64,000 nt of DNA from Pseudomonas baetica (GCF_002813455.1 NZ_PHHE01000001.1:3957001-4021000); one strand, 5' to 3'. Positions 8,790 through 17,961 are shown, numbered from the stretch's first letter. Numbers and translations are program-made. The notes: generated by a model from the sequence alone, not told the origin.

Positions 8790-9127
8790 TGGATATTAGT
8801 CCGATAAGTCAGACCGCGGTCACCAGTCTCGATGAACTCAAAACCCCCCAGGCCAGTGCCGGGCAAATCGCCGATTTCGAGCAGGCGATGGCCAAGGGCA
8901 CCGAGAGTCTTGGGGGGGGGCTGCTCAATGAAATCGGACAGATCAAAGAACGTATCTCCCAGGTCAAGCACGATCTTGAGGTCCAGATGTCGACCCCCGG
9001 TGATGACCCGAGCAGCCTGATGCAGATGCAGTGGACGTTGATGCGCATCAGCATGCAGGAAGAGCTGATCGCCAAGACGGTCGGACGCATGAGTCAGAAT
9101 ATCGAAACGCTGATGAAAACCCAATAA
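8789..9127 (+). CDS. pscI: T3SS inner rod protein PscI (SctI)
   Basis: This 112-aa protein forms the inner rod linking the needle to the export gate. ATG 8789 overlaps the pscH stop. The protein has a polar N-terminus and a C-terminal amphipathic helix ([20 protein letters not shown], then [20 protein letters not shown]) typical of the YscI family. Length matches PscI (112 aa). An eight-G run at 8915-8922 within the gene could be prone to slippage. Confidence 0.92.
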   Translation: MDISPISQTAVTSLDELKTPQASAGQIADFEQAMAKGTESLGGGLLNEIGQIKERISQVKHDLEVQMSTPGDDPSSLMQMQWTLMRISMQEELIAKTVGRMSQNIETLMKTQ

Positions 9128-9135
9128 GGTGCTGC

Positions 9136-9873
9136 GTGAAGAGACTCAATCGAACTCTGATGTTGCTGACCGTGATGTTGCTCGCCGGTTGCAAGGTCGA
9201 ACTCTATGCCGGTATCAGCCAGAAAGAAGGCAATGAAATGCTCGCGTTGCTGCGCACCGAAGGGATCGGAGCGTCCAAGCAGCCGGACAAGGACGGCAAG
9301 ATCAAATTGCTGGTCGAGGAGTCGGATATCGCCGAGGCCATTGATGCGCTCAAGCGCAAGGGCTATCCGCGTGAGAGCTTTTCCACGCTCAAGGATGTGT
9401 TTCCCAAGGAGGGATTGATCTCCTCGCCGGTCGAGGAGCGTGCCAGGCTCAATTACGCCAAGGCCCAGGAGATCTCCCGGACCCTGTCGGAGATCGACGG
9501 TGTACTGGTGGCGCGCGTCCATGTGGTGCTGCCTGAAGACCGTGATGGTCTGGGCAAGAAATCTTCCCCGGCTTCGGCGTCGGTGTTTATCAAGCATGCA
9601 GCCGACATCCAGCTCGACGCCTATATTCCGCAGATCAAGCAACTGGTGAACAACGGCATTGAAGGCCTGAATTACGACCGCATCAGCGTGGTGCTGGTGC
9701 CTTCGGCGGACGTTCGGCAAGTTCCGCTCGCACCGCGTTATGACACGGTGTTCTCGATTCAGGTGACGGAAGCATCCCGTGGACGGTTACTCGGGCTGTT
9801 CGGGTTACTGGTTGCGCTACTGGTGGTGAGCAACCTCGGTCAGTACTTGTGGCAGCGCAGCAGGACTTCGTAA
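9136..9873 (+). CDS. pscJ: T3SS inner-membrane ring lipoprotein PscJ (SctJ)
   Basis: This 245-aa YscJ/FliF-family lipoprotein forms the inner layer of the inner-membrane ring. The GTG at 9136 is chosen because it gives [18 protein letters not shown], aligning with the PscJ signal peptide and placing the lipobox Cys at residue 19. Ring-building motifs include [12 protein letters not shown] and [21 protein letters not shown]-terminal membrane segment (about 215-237, [18 protein letters not shown]) anchors it in the inner membrane. Confidence 0.95.
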   Translation: MKRLNRTLMLLTVMLLAGCKVELYAGISQKEGNEMLALLRTEGIGASKQPDKDGKIKLLVEESDIAEAIDALKRKGYPRESFSTLKDVFPKEGLISSPVEERARLNYAKAQEISRTLSEIDGVLVARVHVVLPEDRDGLGKKSSPASASVFIKHAADIQLDAYIPQIKQLVNNGIEGLNYDRISVVLVPSADVRQVPLAPRYDTVFSIQVTEASRGRLLGLFGLLVALLVVSNLGQYLWQRSRTS

Positions 9874-10514
9874 TGACGTTGTTGCTGACGCCCTATCAAT
9901 TGCGATTTTGCCCGGCCCGCTACATCCACCTTACGCGTGTTCCGCCCGCGCTGATGCAATTGGCCGACACATTGAGCCATTGGCGTCGGCACAGTGGAAT
10001 CAACGCCTGGCTGCTCAGTGAGTGCTCGCTGGACATCCATTACGAGTTGCCGCCGACACTCGGCGGTCTGGCGTTCTTTGAGCAAGCTGCGCTGGAAAAG
10101 ACCCTCGGTTACCTGGGTGCGCTGCTGCATGGCCACGCTATTCGCCAAGTGCTGGACGCGAACAACCTGCGTCGGGTTCACGCGGTGATCGGCGAGGCTG
10201 GACATCGCTACTGCCTGGAGCAATTGGATCTGATCATTGGCGCCTGGCCGCAAGGCTGGCAGCAGCCATTGCCTGACGGTGAGCTCGGTGATTGCCTGCG
10301 CCAACGTGCGCTGGCTTTCTGGTTGCAGGCCTGCATTGACGTTGCACCGGGATTTGCCCGGCGCATTGCCTTGCGCCTGGCGCTCACCGATACCGCTGTG
10401 TCCGCGCCCCCGGTGCAGTGGGCAGTGAGCAGTGACCAGCGTTCATTGGCCCAGGCGTTGTGCCTGAAAGTCGCCCGACAAGTGAGCCCGCAATGCTTCC
10501 ATTTATTGAAATAA
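9873..10514 (+). CDS. pscK: T3SS sorting-platform accessory PscK (SctK)
   Basis: This 213-aa cytoplasmic protein is of the YscK family, which bridges the basal body (SctD) to the sorting-platform pods. ATG 9873 overlaps the pscJ stop (TAATG). The protein is Trp/Leu/His-rich with no membrane segment, and the length is usual for YscK/PscK (about 209 aa). It overlaps pscL by 22 bp. The call relies on position between pscJ and pscL plus family-like composition. Confidence 0.87.
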   Translation: MTLLLTPYQLRFCPARYIHLTRVPPALMQLADTLSHWRRHSGINAWLLSECSLDIHYELPPTLGGLAFFEQAALEKTLGYLGALLHGHAIRQVLDANNLRRVHAVIGEAGHRYCLEQLDLIIGAWPQGWQQPLPDGELGDCLRQRALAFWLQACIDVAPGFARRIALRLALTDTAVSAPPVQWAVSSDQRSLAQALCLKVARQVSPQCFHLLK

Positions 10515-11176
10515 AAGCTTCTGAAGTGCAGCTCGCGCCGGACCAGGTGTTGCTGCGCAGCCGCGACTATCAGGATTATCTGACAGCAGGCGAACTGGTC
10601 GAAGTGGCTCGTAAGCGCGCCGCCGAAATCGAACAGGCCGCCCATGATGTCTACGCACAACAGAAGGCATTGGGCTGGCAGGCCGGCATCGAAGAAGCAC
10701 GTATTCGTCAGGCCACGCTGATTCAGGAGACGCTGTTGCAGTGTCATCAGTATTATCATGAGGTCGAACAACAGATGAGCGACGTGGTGCTGCAAGCGGT
10801 GCGCAAGATTCTCCAGCACTACGACAATATCGAGTTGACGTTGCAAGTGACACAGCAGGCGCTGTCACTGGTCAGCAACCAGAAGCAGGTGATCTTGCAC
10901 GTGCAGCCGGATCAGGTGGTTGAGGTGCGCGAACAGATCTCCCGGGTGCTCAAGGATTTTCCGGAAGTGGGCTACGTCGAGGTCATTGCCGATGCCCGGC
11001 TGGATCAGGGCGGCTGCATTCTGGAGACCGAAATCGGCATTATCGACGCGAGCGTCGATGGTCAGTTGAGTGCTCTGGAGGCGACCTTCAAGCAGGCGTT
11101 GGTGCACAAGGGCAGAGCCTCTGCGCCCGCCATCGACAGTGCTGTCGATACGCCAGCATTTGACGTTCTAAATTGA
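10493..11176 (+). CDS. pscL: T3SS ATPase regulator PscL (SctL)
   Basis: This 227-aa YscL/FliH-family stator dimer connects the ATPase PscN to the sorting platform. ATG 10493 gives MLPFIEIKASEVQLAPDQVL at the N-terminus. A helical region follows (ELVEVARKRAAEIEQAAHDV), then a globular C-terminus with VGYVEVIADARLDQGGCILE and TEIGIIDASVDGQLSALE, the classic FliH/YscL signature. It ends the psc operon; a predicted ExsA promoter for exoU begins at its stop codon. Confidence 0.94.
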   Translation: MLPFIEIKASEVQLAPDQVLLRSRDYQDYLTAGELVEVARKRAAEIEQAAHDVYAQQKALGWQAGIEEARIRQATLIQETLLQCHQYYHEVEQQMSDVVLQAVRKILQHYDNIELTLQVTQQALSLVSNQKQVILHVQPDQVVEVREQISRVLKDFPEVGYVEVIADARLDQGGCILETEIGIIDASVDGQLSALEATFKQALVHKGRASAPAIDSAVDTPAFDVLN

Positions 11177-11226
11177 CAAAAATACGCCCGATATTTGAAA
11201 AGCCAAAAAAACCGTTCCCTTAGTAT
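11177..11226 (+). promoter_or_regulatory. Predicted ExsA-dependent promoter of exoU-spcU
   Basis: The A-tract near 11178-11182 and TTGAAA at 11195-11200 are followed after 20 bp by TAGTAT (11221-11226) as -10. The arrangement equals that before exsC and exsD. It implies that the effector operon is co-regulated with the apparatus. Confidence 0.65.
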
Positions 11227-11264
11227 GGGCTCCTGTAAAGGACCAACGTTAGTTGGGAGCTACT

Positions 11265-13304
11265 ATGCTAATTTCGTCCTCAGTCAACGCCCTCACGGGT
11301 GCTGGCAGGCAGCAGGAAGTCTCCCCGCCGAAGGATTCGCAACCGGCCAAGGCCACCTTGTCCACCCAGGTTGTGGGTCAGGGTCTGATGGCTGCGCTCA
11401 AGACCACGATTGGCATTGCGCTCAGCACGAAAGTGCCGGACATCAGCCGAGCCAGCCTGGTAACCCCACAGCCTGAAGGTGCGTCGCAGCTGATCGCCGA
11501 TGCGGCGGGACAGCGCAAGGTTACGCTGCGCAGTTTCGAGAACGGCGTCACCGAAGTGCAACTGGCGCGGCCGCCATTGACCACCCTGGTCCTCAGCGGT
11601 GGTGGCGCCAAAGGCGCGGCGTATCCGGGGGCGATTTCGGCGTTGGAAAACAAGGGTGCGCTAGAGGGCATCAAGAGTATTTCCGGTTCGTCGGCCGGGG
11701 CTATCACCGCCGCGCTGCTGGCGTCGGGCATGAGCGCCACTTCGTTCAAGACTCTGTCGGACAACATGGACCTTATCACCCTGCTCGACAGCAGTAAAAG
11801 CTGGTTGAGAAAAGTCCAGCATGTGATTTCCGGCTGCGCTAATGCGATCACCCTTGGCAGGATGGGTGTAGTCGGCAGCATTGTTCGTCTGCTGTACAAC
11901 ATCTTGCCACGTTCGGATTCCGAAGCGGCACCGCTGGAGAAAGTGCTGCGCGAGGAGACGAGTAAGGCGGTAATGAACCAGATCGCGGCTCATATGGACA
12001 TCGCTGAACAACCCGCCGTGAGAGCTATTGCACAAAAACTGGGGGCCGGCGGCGTGGTGACCTTCCGCGACCTGGCTGTGCTCAGTCGGTATATCCCACA
12101 GATCAAGGAACTGAGCATGACCGGCACGGCCATGTACGAAGGGCGTCCGCAGTTGGTGGTGTTCAACGCCGACCTGACCCCCGACATGGACATTGCCCGT
12201 GCTGCACACATTTCCGGGGCGTTCCCGCTGGTGTTCCAGAAAGTCGCGGAAGCCGCGCACCCGTTCCAGGAACAGGGCGAAGTCACGCTGTTTCAGGATG
12301 GCGGGGTCATGTCCAATGTGCCGGTTCCCGAGATGATCAATCAGCAGTTCTCGAACAGCCCGTTGCGTCAGGCCGATAACCTCATCCTCAAGTTCCCTGA
12401 GGATGAAGTCGCCCAGAAGGGTCCGGGCCGGGGCGCTATCAATGTGAAAGAGTGGATTGTCGGTGCTCCGTTGGGAGCGCAAGCGGCATTGCAGGATCGC
12501 GGGCTTGCCGCGTTCGAAGACCAGACGGTTGTAGTGCCGCTCAAGACCGAGTCCGGCGACTACAGCGGGATGCTGGGCGGAACCCTGAACTTCACCATGC
12601 CCGCCAGCGTCAAGAATTCGTTGCAGGCGTTATTGCAGAACGAAGTCGGTGACCACCTCGACAACCGTTTGCAAGCCCGCGAAGCCCACACGTTTGCGAC
12701 GATGGAAGGGGCGTTGCTGGCCCTTGATGACGAAATGCTTGCCAGTGTTGCGGCCCAGGATCCGGTGCGTACCGCAGACGTTGTGCAGTTCCGTCGGGAG
12801 GTTGGCGAGGCGTTATCCGGGCTGACGGTGGCGATCCTCTCGGCTGAAAACATGAAGCTGACCGATAACCTGCGTTCGGCCTTCTCGCGGCTGGATGCCT
12901 TGGCGACTACGCCGGAGCGCAAGGAATGGTTGAGCAAAACGTTGAACAACGCCGATAACACCGACCATCAACGCTTGCTCGGCGCTCTGCGCAACACGCC
13001 TGTGGAGTCGCCGGTACTGAAGGCGGCGGTGGACGAAATGCGCAAGCGCGATGTAGCGGTGATTGCTGAGAACATTCGCAAGGAAGTGATCTTGCCTTCC
13101 CTGTTCCGTGTCGGACAGCCGAAATCCAACGTGGCGTTGTTGCATCGCGTCGAGCAAAGCCTGATGCGTGCAACCACTCCGGCCGAGATCAATCGAGCGC
13201 TGGATGACCTTGCCGACAATTACGGCGCGCGTAACAAACCCTGGAGCAAGGCATTCAGTTCTACCACCGTTAACATGGCCCGGGCCTGGCGGATCAAGGA
13301 GTAA
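11265..13304 (+). CDS. exoU: T3SS effector phospholipase ExoU (patatin-like)
   Basis: ExoU is a ubiquitin-activated patatin-like phospholipase A2 injected into host cells. This 679-aa homolog has all catalytic landmarks: the oxyanion loop GGGAKG at 112-117, the nucleophile Ser143 in GSSAG, and the dyad Asp345 in DGG (P. aeruginosa: Ser142 and Asp344). The variable N-terminal 50-80 residues hold the secretion and chaperone-binding region; the C-terminal third matches the ExoU membrane-localisation region (VAVIAENIRKEVILPSL, FSSTTVNMARAWRIKE). ATG 11265 follows GGGAG; the in-frame TTG at 11253 is too close to that site. Nearly full-length similarity to ExoU (687 aa) suggests an active toxin. 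Confidence 0.95.
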   Translation: MLISSSVNALTGAGRQQEVSPPKDSQPAKATLSTQVVGQGLMAALKTTIGIALSTKVPDISRASLVTPQPEGASQLIADAAGQRKVTLRSFENGVTEVQLARPPLTTLVLSGGGAKGAAYPGAISALENKGALEGIKSISGSSAGAITAALLASGMSATSFKTLSDNMDLITLLDSSKSWLRKVQHVISGCANAITLGRMGVVGSIVRLLYNILPRSDSEAAPLEKVLREETSKAVMNQIAAHMDIAEQPAVRAIAQKLGAGGVVTFRDLAVLSRYIPQIKELSMTGTAMYEGRPQLVVFNADLTPDMDIARAAHISGAFPLVFQKVAEAAHPFQEQGEVTLFQDGGVMSNVPVPEMINQQFSNSPLRQADNLILKFPEDEVAQKGPGRGAINVKEWIVGAPLGAQAALQDRGLAAFEDQTVVVPLKTESGDYSGMLGGTLNFTMPASVKNSLQALLQNEVGDHLDNRLQAREAHTFATMEGALLALDDEMLASVAAQDPVRTADVVQFRREVGEALSGLTVAILSAENMKLTDNLRSAFSRLDALATTPERKEWLSKTLNNADNTDHQRLLGALRNTPVESPVLKAAVDEMRKRDVAVIAENIRKEVILPSLFRVGQPKSNVALLHRVEQSLMRATTPAEINRALDDLADNYGARNKPWSKAFSSTTVNMARAWRIKE

Positions 13305-13310
13305 ACCCTC

Positions 13311-13721
13311 ATGACAGTTGAAGCATGGCTGGATCAATGGGATTTGGCGTTGCCGTCAGAGGCGCAGCAGACCTGCCGTTTGCGCGTTGGCGACGGGCCT
13401 GAGTTGTTGCTCGAGCGCACCCCCGGCGGCTGGTTGCTTGCCTTGCGTCTGGGCCCGCTACCGAGGACCCTGCTGCAGGGCGTGGTCCTGCAATTGTTGC
13501 AGGTCAACAGCCCGTTTTCGCTGCTGGCTCCGGTGCGAATGACGGCTGACGTCGCTGGTGATCTGGTGCTGTGTGTCGAAGCGCTTGACGGGCAGGCAGA
13601 CGTCGAGCAGTTGAACGCCTGGTACGGCAAATTGCTGCAAGGCCATTCCTTGTTCAGTTCGTTGACCGCGCAAGGTGCGACCCTGACCGATGCACCTTTG
13701 CAAGGTGGCGTGTTTGTCTGA
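13311..13721 (+). CDS. spcU: ExoU chaperone SpcU
   Basis: This 136-aa acidic protein of the CesT chaperone fold starts 6 bp after the exoU stop. SpcU (137 aa) binds the N-terminus of ExoU and is needed for its efficient secretion. Typical features are the N-terminal amphipathic helix (VEAWLDQWDLALPSEAQQ), central beta-strands (GDGPELLLERTPGGWLLALR) and C-terminal helix (VEQLNAWYGKLLQGHSLFS). Its operon with exoU is as in P. aeruginosa. A strong hairpin closes the operon. Confidence 0.92.
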   Translation: MTVEAWLDQWDLALPSEAQQTCRLRVGDGPELLLERTPGGWLLALRLGPLPRTLLQGVVLQLLQVNSPFSLLAPVRMTADVAGDLVLCVEALDGQADVEQLNAWYGKLLQGHSLFSSLTAQGATLTDAPLQGGVFV

Positions 13722-13736
13722 GCTGACTGTTTGAAT

Positions 13737-13764
13737 GACAACGGGCCCTTATGGGCCCGTTGTC
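13737..13764 (+). terminator. Hairpin terminator after spcU
   Basis: Perfect 12-bp arms GACAACGGGCCC and GGGCCCGTTGTC flank a TTAT loop 15 bp after the spcU stop. The following T-run is short (CATTTC), so termination may be partial. The rest of 13765-13999 shows no convincing gene. Confidence 0.65.
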
Positions 13765-14063
13765 ATTTCGAGGTAGCGTCAACTCAGTGCGCGGCGTCGA
13801 CGGCGAAGCGATGGCTGCGTTGCAAGATCGGACACAGCGCGAAGGCCCCCCATAACACCCGTGTGATCGCCACCGGCATCACCGAGCGGCTGGAATCCGA
13901 CTGTTCAACCTGTCACTGTAAGAGTTGCCTAAGACTCGTGCCGCGATCGGACGATCTTTTGACTTTGGTTTATAAAAACAAGATCAAAAGCTCGCTGCCT
14001 GAACGAGCCCCATGAAAGACAGGACACCGTTTCCCCCTTACGATAAGGGATAGGCAAACGGTT

Positions 14064-14456
14064 ATGTTTATGACTAATAGCAACGATAAGAGTGGTGAGC
14101 TTTTGGGCCAGGAGCGGCGTCGTCGCTGGAGCCCAGAGCAAAAGCTGGCCATGGTTCGAGAGAGCCTTGAACCAGGACAAAGCGTTTCGGTCGTGGCTCG
14201 GCGCAACGGCATCAATGCCAACCAGTTGTTCCTGTGGCGCAAGCTGTACCAGGACGGCAGTCTATCGGCGGTCAGTGCTGGCGAAGCCGTGGTGCCGGCC
14301 TCCGAGCTGAGCGATGCGCTCAAGCAGATCCGTGAACTGCAACGGATGTTGGGCAAGAAAACGATGGAAGCGGAAATCCTCAAAGAGGCCGTGGAGATCG
14401 CCCGGTCGCGAAAATGGATTGCGCATTCACCCTTGTTGCCGGGGGACGACCAGTGA
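14064..14456 (+). CDS. IS3-family transposase OrfA
   Basis: This 130-aa helix-turn-helix protein provides end recognition. The N-terminal HTH region ([20 protein letters not shown], then [20 protein letters not shown]) is typical of HTH_8/IS3 OrfA; a C-terminal leucine-zipper-like coiled coil follows ([19 protein letters not shown]). Its stop overlaps the GTG of orfB. In IS3 elements a frameshift commonly fuses OrfA and OrfB into the active transposase. Confidence 0.93.
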   Translation: MFMTNSNDKSGELLGQERRRRWSPEQKLAMVRESLEPGQSVSVVARRNGINANQLFLWRKLYQDGSLSAVSAGEAVVPASELSDALKQIRELQRMLGKKTMEAEILKEAVEIARSRKWIAHSPLLPGDDQ

Positions 14457-15289
14457 AACTGGTCAGCGAATGTCTCGGTGTGGCGCGCTCGCAATTAACG
14501 GTTCGAATCAAGCAATCGGTATCGCCCAAGACACGGCGAAGCAGGCCTGTGAACGACGCTGAGTTGGTGGCCGAAATCCAGCAACAGGTCAGCGAGCTGC
14601 CCAGCTATGGCTACCGTCGAGTCTGGGGATTGCTGCGTCGCGCCCGTGAAACCCAGCTGCTACCTGCGATCAACGTGAAGCGAGTTTACCGGGTGATGCG
14701 TGATCACAACCTGCTGCTTGAGCGCCGGATCAAACAACCCGGCGTGCCGCGTCGGCACGAAGGCCGTATTGCGGTGCAAACCAGCGATACGCGTTGGTGC
14801 TCGGACGGCTTTGAGTTCCGTTGTGAGGACGGCGCTAAACTGAGCGTGACCTTCGCCCTGGACTGCTGTGATCGCGAAGCCATCGGCTGGGTCGCGAGCC
14901 CGACCGGGTACAGCGGCGATGATATCCGCGACTTGATGCTGGAAAGTGTGGAGAAGCGCTTCGGTGATCAACTGCCTGCAACACCGGTGCAGTGGCTCAG
15001 CGATAACGGTTCGGCCTACACCGCCGAACAGACGCGCCTGTTTGCTCGGCAGATCGGCTTGCAGCCGGTGACCACACCAGTGCGTAGCCCGCAGAGTAAT
15101 GGCATGGCCGAGAGCTTCGTGAAGACGATCAAGCGTGACTACGTGGCGCACATGCCCAAACCGGATCGAGAAACGGCGTTGCGTAACCTGGCAATTGCCT
15201 TCGAACACTACAACGAGCAGCATCCGCACAGCGCCTTGAACTATCGCTCACCGAGGGAGTTCAGGCGCTTGGCAGTGGCATCAATTTAA
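14453..15289 (+). CDS. IS3-family transposase OrfB (DDE integrase core)
   Basis: This is the catalytic half with an rve-type integrase core. The motifs [10 protein letters not shown] (first Asp), [11 protein letters not shown] (second Asp) and [16 protein letters not shown] (Glu) form the DDE triad, so it looks functional. The GTG at 14453 overlapping the orfA stop is the likely independent start; the frame is open back to 14414, which would allow an OrfAB frameshift fusion. The N-terminal HTH_21-like region contains [13 protein letters not shown]. Confidence 0.92.
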   Translation: MKLVSECLGVARSQLTVRIKQSVSPKTRRSRPVNDAELVAEIQQQVSELPSYGYRRVWGLLRRARETQLLPAINVKRVYRVMRDHNLLLERRIKQPGVPRRHEGRIAVQTSDTRWCSDGFEFRCEDGAKLSVTFALDCCDREAIGWVASPTGYSGDDIRDLMLESVEKRFGDQLPATPVQWLSDNGSAYTAEQTRLFARQIGLQPVTTPVRSPQSNGMAESFVKTIKRDYVAHMPKPDRETALRNLAIAFEHYNEQHPHSALNYRSPREFRRLAVASI

Positions 15290-15377
15290 CGGGGAGTTGG
15301 TGTCCGGTTTTGTAGGGGCAAGTCCACTGCCTTCGACAGCCCCTACAGGGTCGGGTGATAACAATAAGGAGAGGGAT

Positions 15378-16211
15378 GTGCTGGCGACAGCTCTGGTGTT
15401 GGTGGCGGCGCTGCTGCATGCGGCGTGGAATACCTTGATCAAATTCAGTGCCGAACGGTTGCTGGTGGTGGCCTGCATGGACACGGTGGCGCTGCTGTTC
15501 GTCGCCATCGCGTTGCCGTTCGTGAGCCTGCCGCCCATGGACATCTGGCCGTGGATTCTCGCCTCGGCGGCATTCGAACTGCTCTATCGCTACCTGCTGA
15601 TTCAGGCCTACCGGGTCGGTGATCTGGGGTTGGTCTATCCGCTGATGCGCGGCCTGTCGCCGCTGGTGGTATTGGCATTGACCCTGGTCTTCGCCGGCGA
15701 AGTGCTCACCTCCCAGCAGATCTTCGGAATCATGCTGATTCCATTCGGCATGGCCTGCCTGCTGTGGCAGGGCGGCGGCGGGAAACATTTGCCGTGGTCG
15801 ATGCTGCCGGTGGTGGCGCTGATCGGCCTGTGTATCGGCTGTTACACCTACATCGATGGTCAGGCGTTGCGACGCTGGTCGCATCCGCTGGATTACCTGG
15901 TCTGGGTCACGCTGCTCAGTGCCTGGCCGTTCCCGTTGCTGGCCTGGGTCGCCAAACGCCCGGCGTTCATGCAGTTTTGGCATGAGCAGTGGAAGTTGGG
16001 CCTGGCGGTCGGGTTCTGCGTGCTGTTCAGCTACGCTCTGGTGCTGTGGGCGATGCAGTTGGGCTCGATCGCCGAAGCGGCGGCGTTGCGCGAGATCAGC
16101 GTGATTCTGGTGGTGCTGTTTGGCATGCGCTACCTCAAAGAACCTTTTGGCCGGCCACGGCTCTTAGCCTGTGGGTTAGTGCTGATCGGCATGCTGGTGA
16201 TGAAGTTCTGA
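15378..16211 (+). CDS. EamA/DMT-family membrane transporter
   Basis: This 277-aa, highly hydrophobic protein has about ten predicted membrane segments in two EamA-like halves. It opens with LATALVLVAALLHAAWNTLIK, a recurring N-terminus of this family. The GTG at 15378 is chosen because AAGGAGAGG lies just upstream; an earlier in-frame start at 15297 would lie partly in IS DNA. The substrate cannot be told from sequence; relatives export amino acids or metabolites. The IS ends about 50 bp upstream and may affect its expression. Confidence 0.85.
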   Translation: MLATALVLVAALLHAAWNTLIKFSAERLLVVACMDTVALLFVAIALPFVSLPPMDIWPWILASAAFELLYRYLLIQAYRVGDLGLVYPLMRGLSPLVVLALTLVFAGEVLTSQQIFGIMLIPFGMACLLWQGGGGKHLPWSMLPVVALIGLCIGCYTYIDGQALRRWSHPLDYLVWVTLLSAWPFPLLAWVAKRPAFMQFWHEQWKLGLAVGFCVLFSYALVLWAMQLGSIAEAAALREISVILVVLFGMRYLKEPFGRPRLLACGLVLIGMLVMKF

Positions 16212-16251
16212 CGGCCTGGCCAATTCTATAACTCGAAAGAAGGACGGCGTT

Positions 16252-16635
16252 ATGACGGTGGCTCTGTGGTGTGTGTTGATCGCGATCTTTTTGCCGTATG
16301 TGTGCACGATTGTCGCCAAGATCTCGGGCGGTTTCAGGCTGAGGGACAATCATGATCCCCGGGACTTTCTCGATAGCGTTGATGGCGTGGCCCGGCGGGC
16401 GCATGCGGCGCAATTGAACAGTTTTGAGGTGATGCCGGCATTTGCCGCCGCGGTGATCGTCGCGCACCTGGTGGGAACCGCGGAGCTGGTGACGGTGAAT
16501 GTGCTGGCGGTGCTGTTTATCACCAGTCGCCTGCTGTACATCATTTGCTACCTGGCGGACTGGGCGGTTTTGCGTTCGCTGGTGTGGTTTGTCGGCATGG
16601 GGTTGATCGCTGCGTTCTTCTTTGTGTCGGTCTGA
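16252..16635 (+). CDS. MAPEG-family membrane protein
   Basis: This 127-aa protein has four predicted membrane helices and MAPEG-type features: GGFRLRDNHDPRDFLDSVDG followed by RRAHAAQLNSFEVMPAFAAA, where the N and E residues are conserved in the family. Eukaryotic members act in eicosanoid and glutathione metabolism; the bacterial role is unknown. A good ribosome-binding site (GAAGGA) precedes the ATG. It lies 40 bp after the EamA gene and may be co-transcribed. Confidence 0.82.
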   Translation: MTVALWCVLIAIFLPYVCTIVAKISGGFRLRDNHDPRDFLDSVDGVARRAHAAQLNSFEVMPAFAAAVIVAHLVGTAELVTVNVLAVLFITSRLLYIICYLADWAVLRSLVWFVGMGLIAAFFFVSV

Positions 16636-16658
16636 TTCTCGGTTGCTGCCACCGGTCT

Positions 16659-16751
16659 CTTCGCGGGCAAGCCCGCTCCCACAGGTATCAGCGGTGAACA
16701 CGAATTCTGTGTACACCAACGAACCTTGTGGGAGCGGGCTTGCTCGCGAAG
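16659..16751. repeat. REP pair (REPIN)
   Basis: Two inverted copies of the TCGCGRGCAAGCCCGCTCCCAC-type REP flank about 40 bp between the MAPEG gene and mltA. The pair can form a long hairpin between convergent genes. Confidence 0.85.
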
Positions 16752-16776
16752 ACGATTGATCAGGCAACGAAATAGC

Positions 16777-17961
16777 TTAAGGTTTTTCCTTGGCCGTATC
16801 GGCGACTTGAGGCACTTGCGGCAGCGCCGCGCCTTTAGGCCAGAGCATCCAGATCTGCCCTTGCTGTTTCATATCTCCGGCGAGTTGCCCGGCCGCATCA
16901 CCGGTGCCCCAGAACAGGTCCGCGCGCACTTCGCCGGCAATCGCGCCGCCGGTGTCCTGCGCTGCTACCGGGCGAACCAATGCTGTGCCATCCGGGCGTG
17001 TTGTCGACAGCCACAACAGGCTGCCCAGTGGAATCACCTTGCGATCCACCGCTGCGCTGTAACCCGCCGTGAGTGGCACGTTCAGCGAGCCGCGCGGGCC
17101 TTCATTGCTGTCCGGATTGCGGGTGAAGAACACGTAACTCGGGTTGCTGCCCAGCAGTTCCGGAATACGTGAAGGGTTGGCTTTGGCCCAGTTGCTGATC
17201 GCACCCATGGTCACGTCTTCTTTCTTCAGCTCGCCTTGCTCGACCAGCCAACGCCCGATTGGCCGGTACGGGTGGCCGTTCTGGTCGGCATAGGCAATGC
17301 GCAGCTGTTTACCGTCCTGTGTCTGGATTCGGCCGGAACCCTGGATCTGCAGAAACTGCAGATTCATCGGATCGGTGAGGTAGGCCACGACTGGCGCGTT
17401 CACGCCTTTGGATTCAATGGTCGCTGCGTCGTCGTAGGGTTTGAGCACCCGACCTTCGAGACGCCCGCGCAGACGTTTGCCTTTCAGCTCGGGGTAAATG
17501 CTGTCGAGCGAGACGATGATCATGTCTTCAGGCACGCCGTACACCGGCACATTGGCGGTCTCGGTCGGTGTCAGGCTGCCGGGGTAGACCGGTTCGTAGT
17601 AGCCGGTAATCAAGCCGTTGGGGTTGTCGTTTTCAGCGCGCAGGCCATAGACATCAAGGTTCTGTTTAAGGAAGGCACGGATTTCGTTGGCGCTCTGCGG
17701 CACATTGGCCGCCGCCGCGCAGGTGGGGCCCCAGACCGCGTCTGCCTTGAGCCGGGTGCAGGCGCTGCGCCACGAGCCGAAACCGGCGACCAGATCGCTA
17801 TCGGACACTGCCGGCAGTGCTTCCCAGGTTGCGCTGGAGTACGTCGCCAACGCATGGGTTTTCGGTTTGGCACTGTCGCCGCCAGTGCAGCCGGCGAGGA
17901 TCGCCAGCATTGGCAGGGTTGCAATCAGCGGGTGACGCCAGGCCTTGAAACGGCTGTTCAT
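16777..17961 (-). CDS. mltA: Membrane-bound lytic murein transglycosylase A
   Basis: MltA cleaves peptidoglycan to 1,6-anhydro-muropeptides and is anchored in the outer membrane. The 394-aa product has a lipoprotein signal (LAILAGC, Cys25), the MltA domain (LITGYYEPVYPGS) and the C-terminal 3D barrel with the catalytic Asp in RPVAAQDTGGAIAGEVRADL. The start at 17961 (MNSRFKAW) is preferred over an ORF start 48 bp further upstream because it places the signal peptide at the N-terminus. Length is usual for Pseudomonas MltA. Confidence 0.94.
   Translation of the reverse strand: MNSRFKAWRHPLIATLPMLAILAGCTGGDSAKPKTHALATYSSATWEALPAVSDSDLVAGFGSWRSACTRLKADAVWGPTCAAAANVPQSANEIRAFLKQNLDVYGLRAENDNPNGLITGYYEPVYPGSLTPTETANVPVYGVPEDMIIVSLDSIYPELKGKRLRGRLEGRVLKPYDDAATIESKGVNAPVVAYLTDPMNLQFLQIQGSGRIQTQDGKQLRIAYADQNGHPYRPIGRWLVEQGELKKEDVTMGAISNWAKANPSRIPELLGSNPSYVFFTRNPDSNEGPRGSLNVPLTAGYSAAVDRKVIPLGSLLWLSTTRPDGTALVRPVAAQDTGGAIAGEVRADLFWGTGDAAGQLAGDMKQQGQIWMLWPKGAALPQVPQVADTAKEKP

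Larger units (their letters stand above)
14000..15326 (+). mobile_element. IS3-family insertion sequence, copy 1 (1327 bp)
   Basis: The element is bounded by imperfect terminal inverted repeats: the left end begins TGAACGAGCCCC, and the right end read inward begins TGGACTTGCCCC, with a shared GGACACC further in. It encodes orfA and orfB. The 5-bp sequence CTGCC directly flanks both ends (13995-13999 and 15327-15331), a clean target-site duplication. Joining the flanks restores a fluorescens-type REP (GATCAAAAGCTCG, then CTTCGACAGCCCCTACAGG), so the element landed inside a REP. A second copy of identical length lies at 34702-36028. Confidence 0.93.

Noticed and set aside
13784..13905. A possible hydrophobic C-terminal fragment on the minus strand between spcU and the IS
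   Set aside because: Only about 40 codons are open, the frame stops upstream and no partner fragment lies beyond the IS. It cannot be told from noise.
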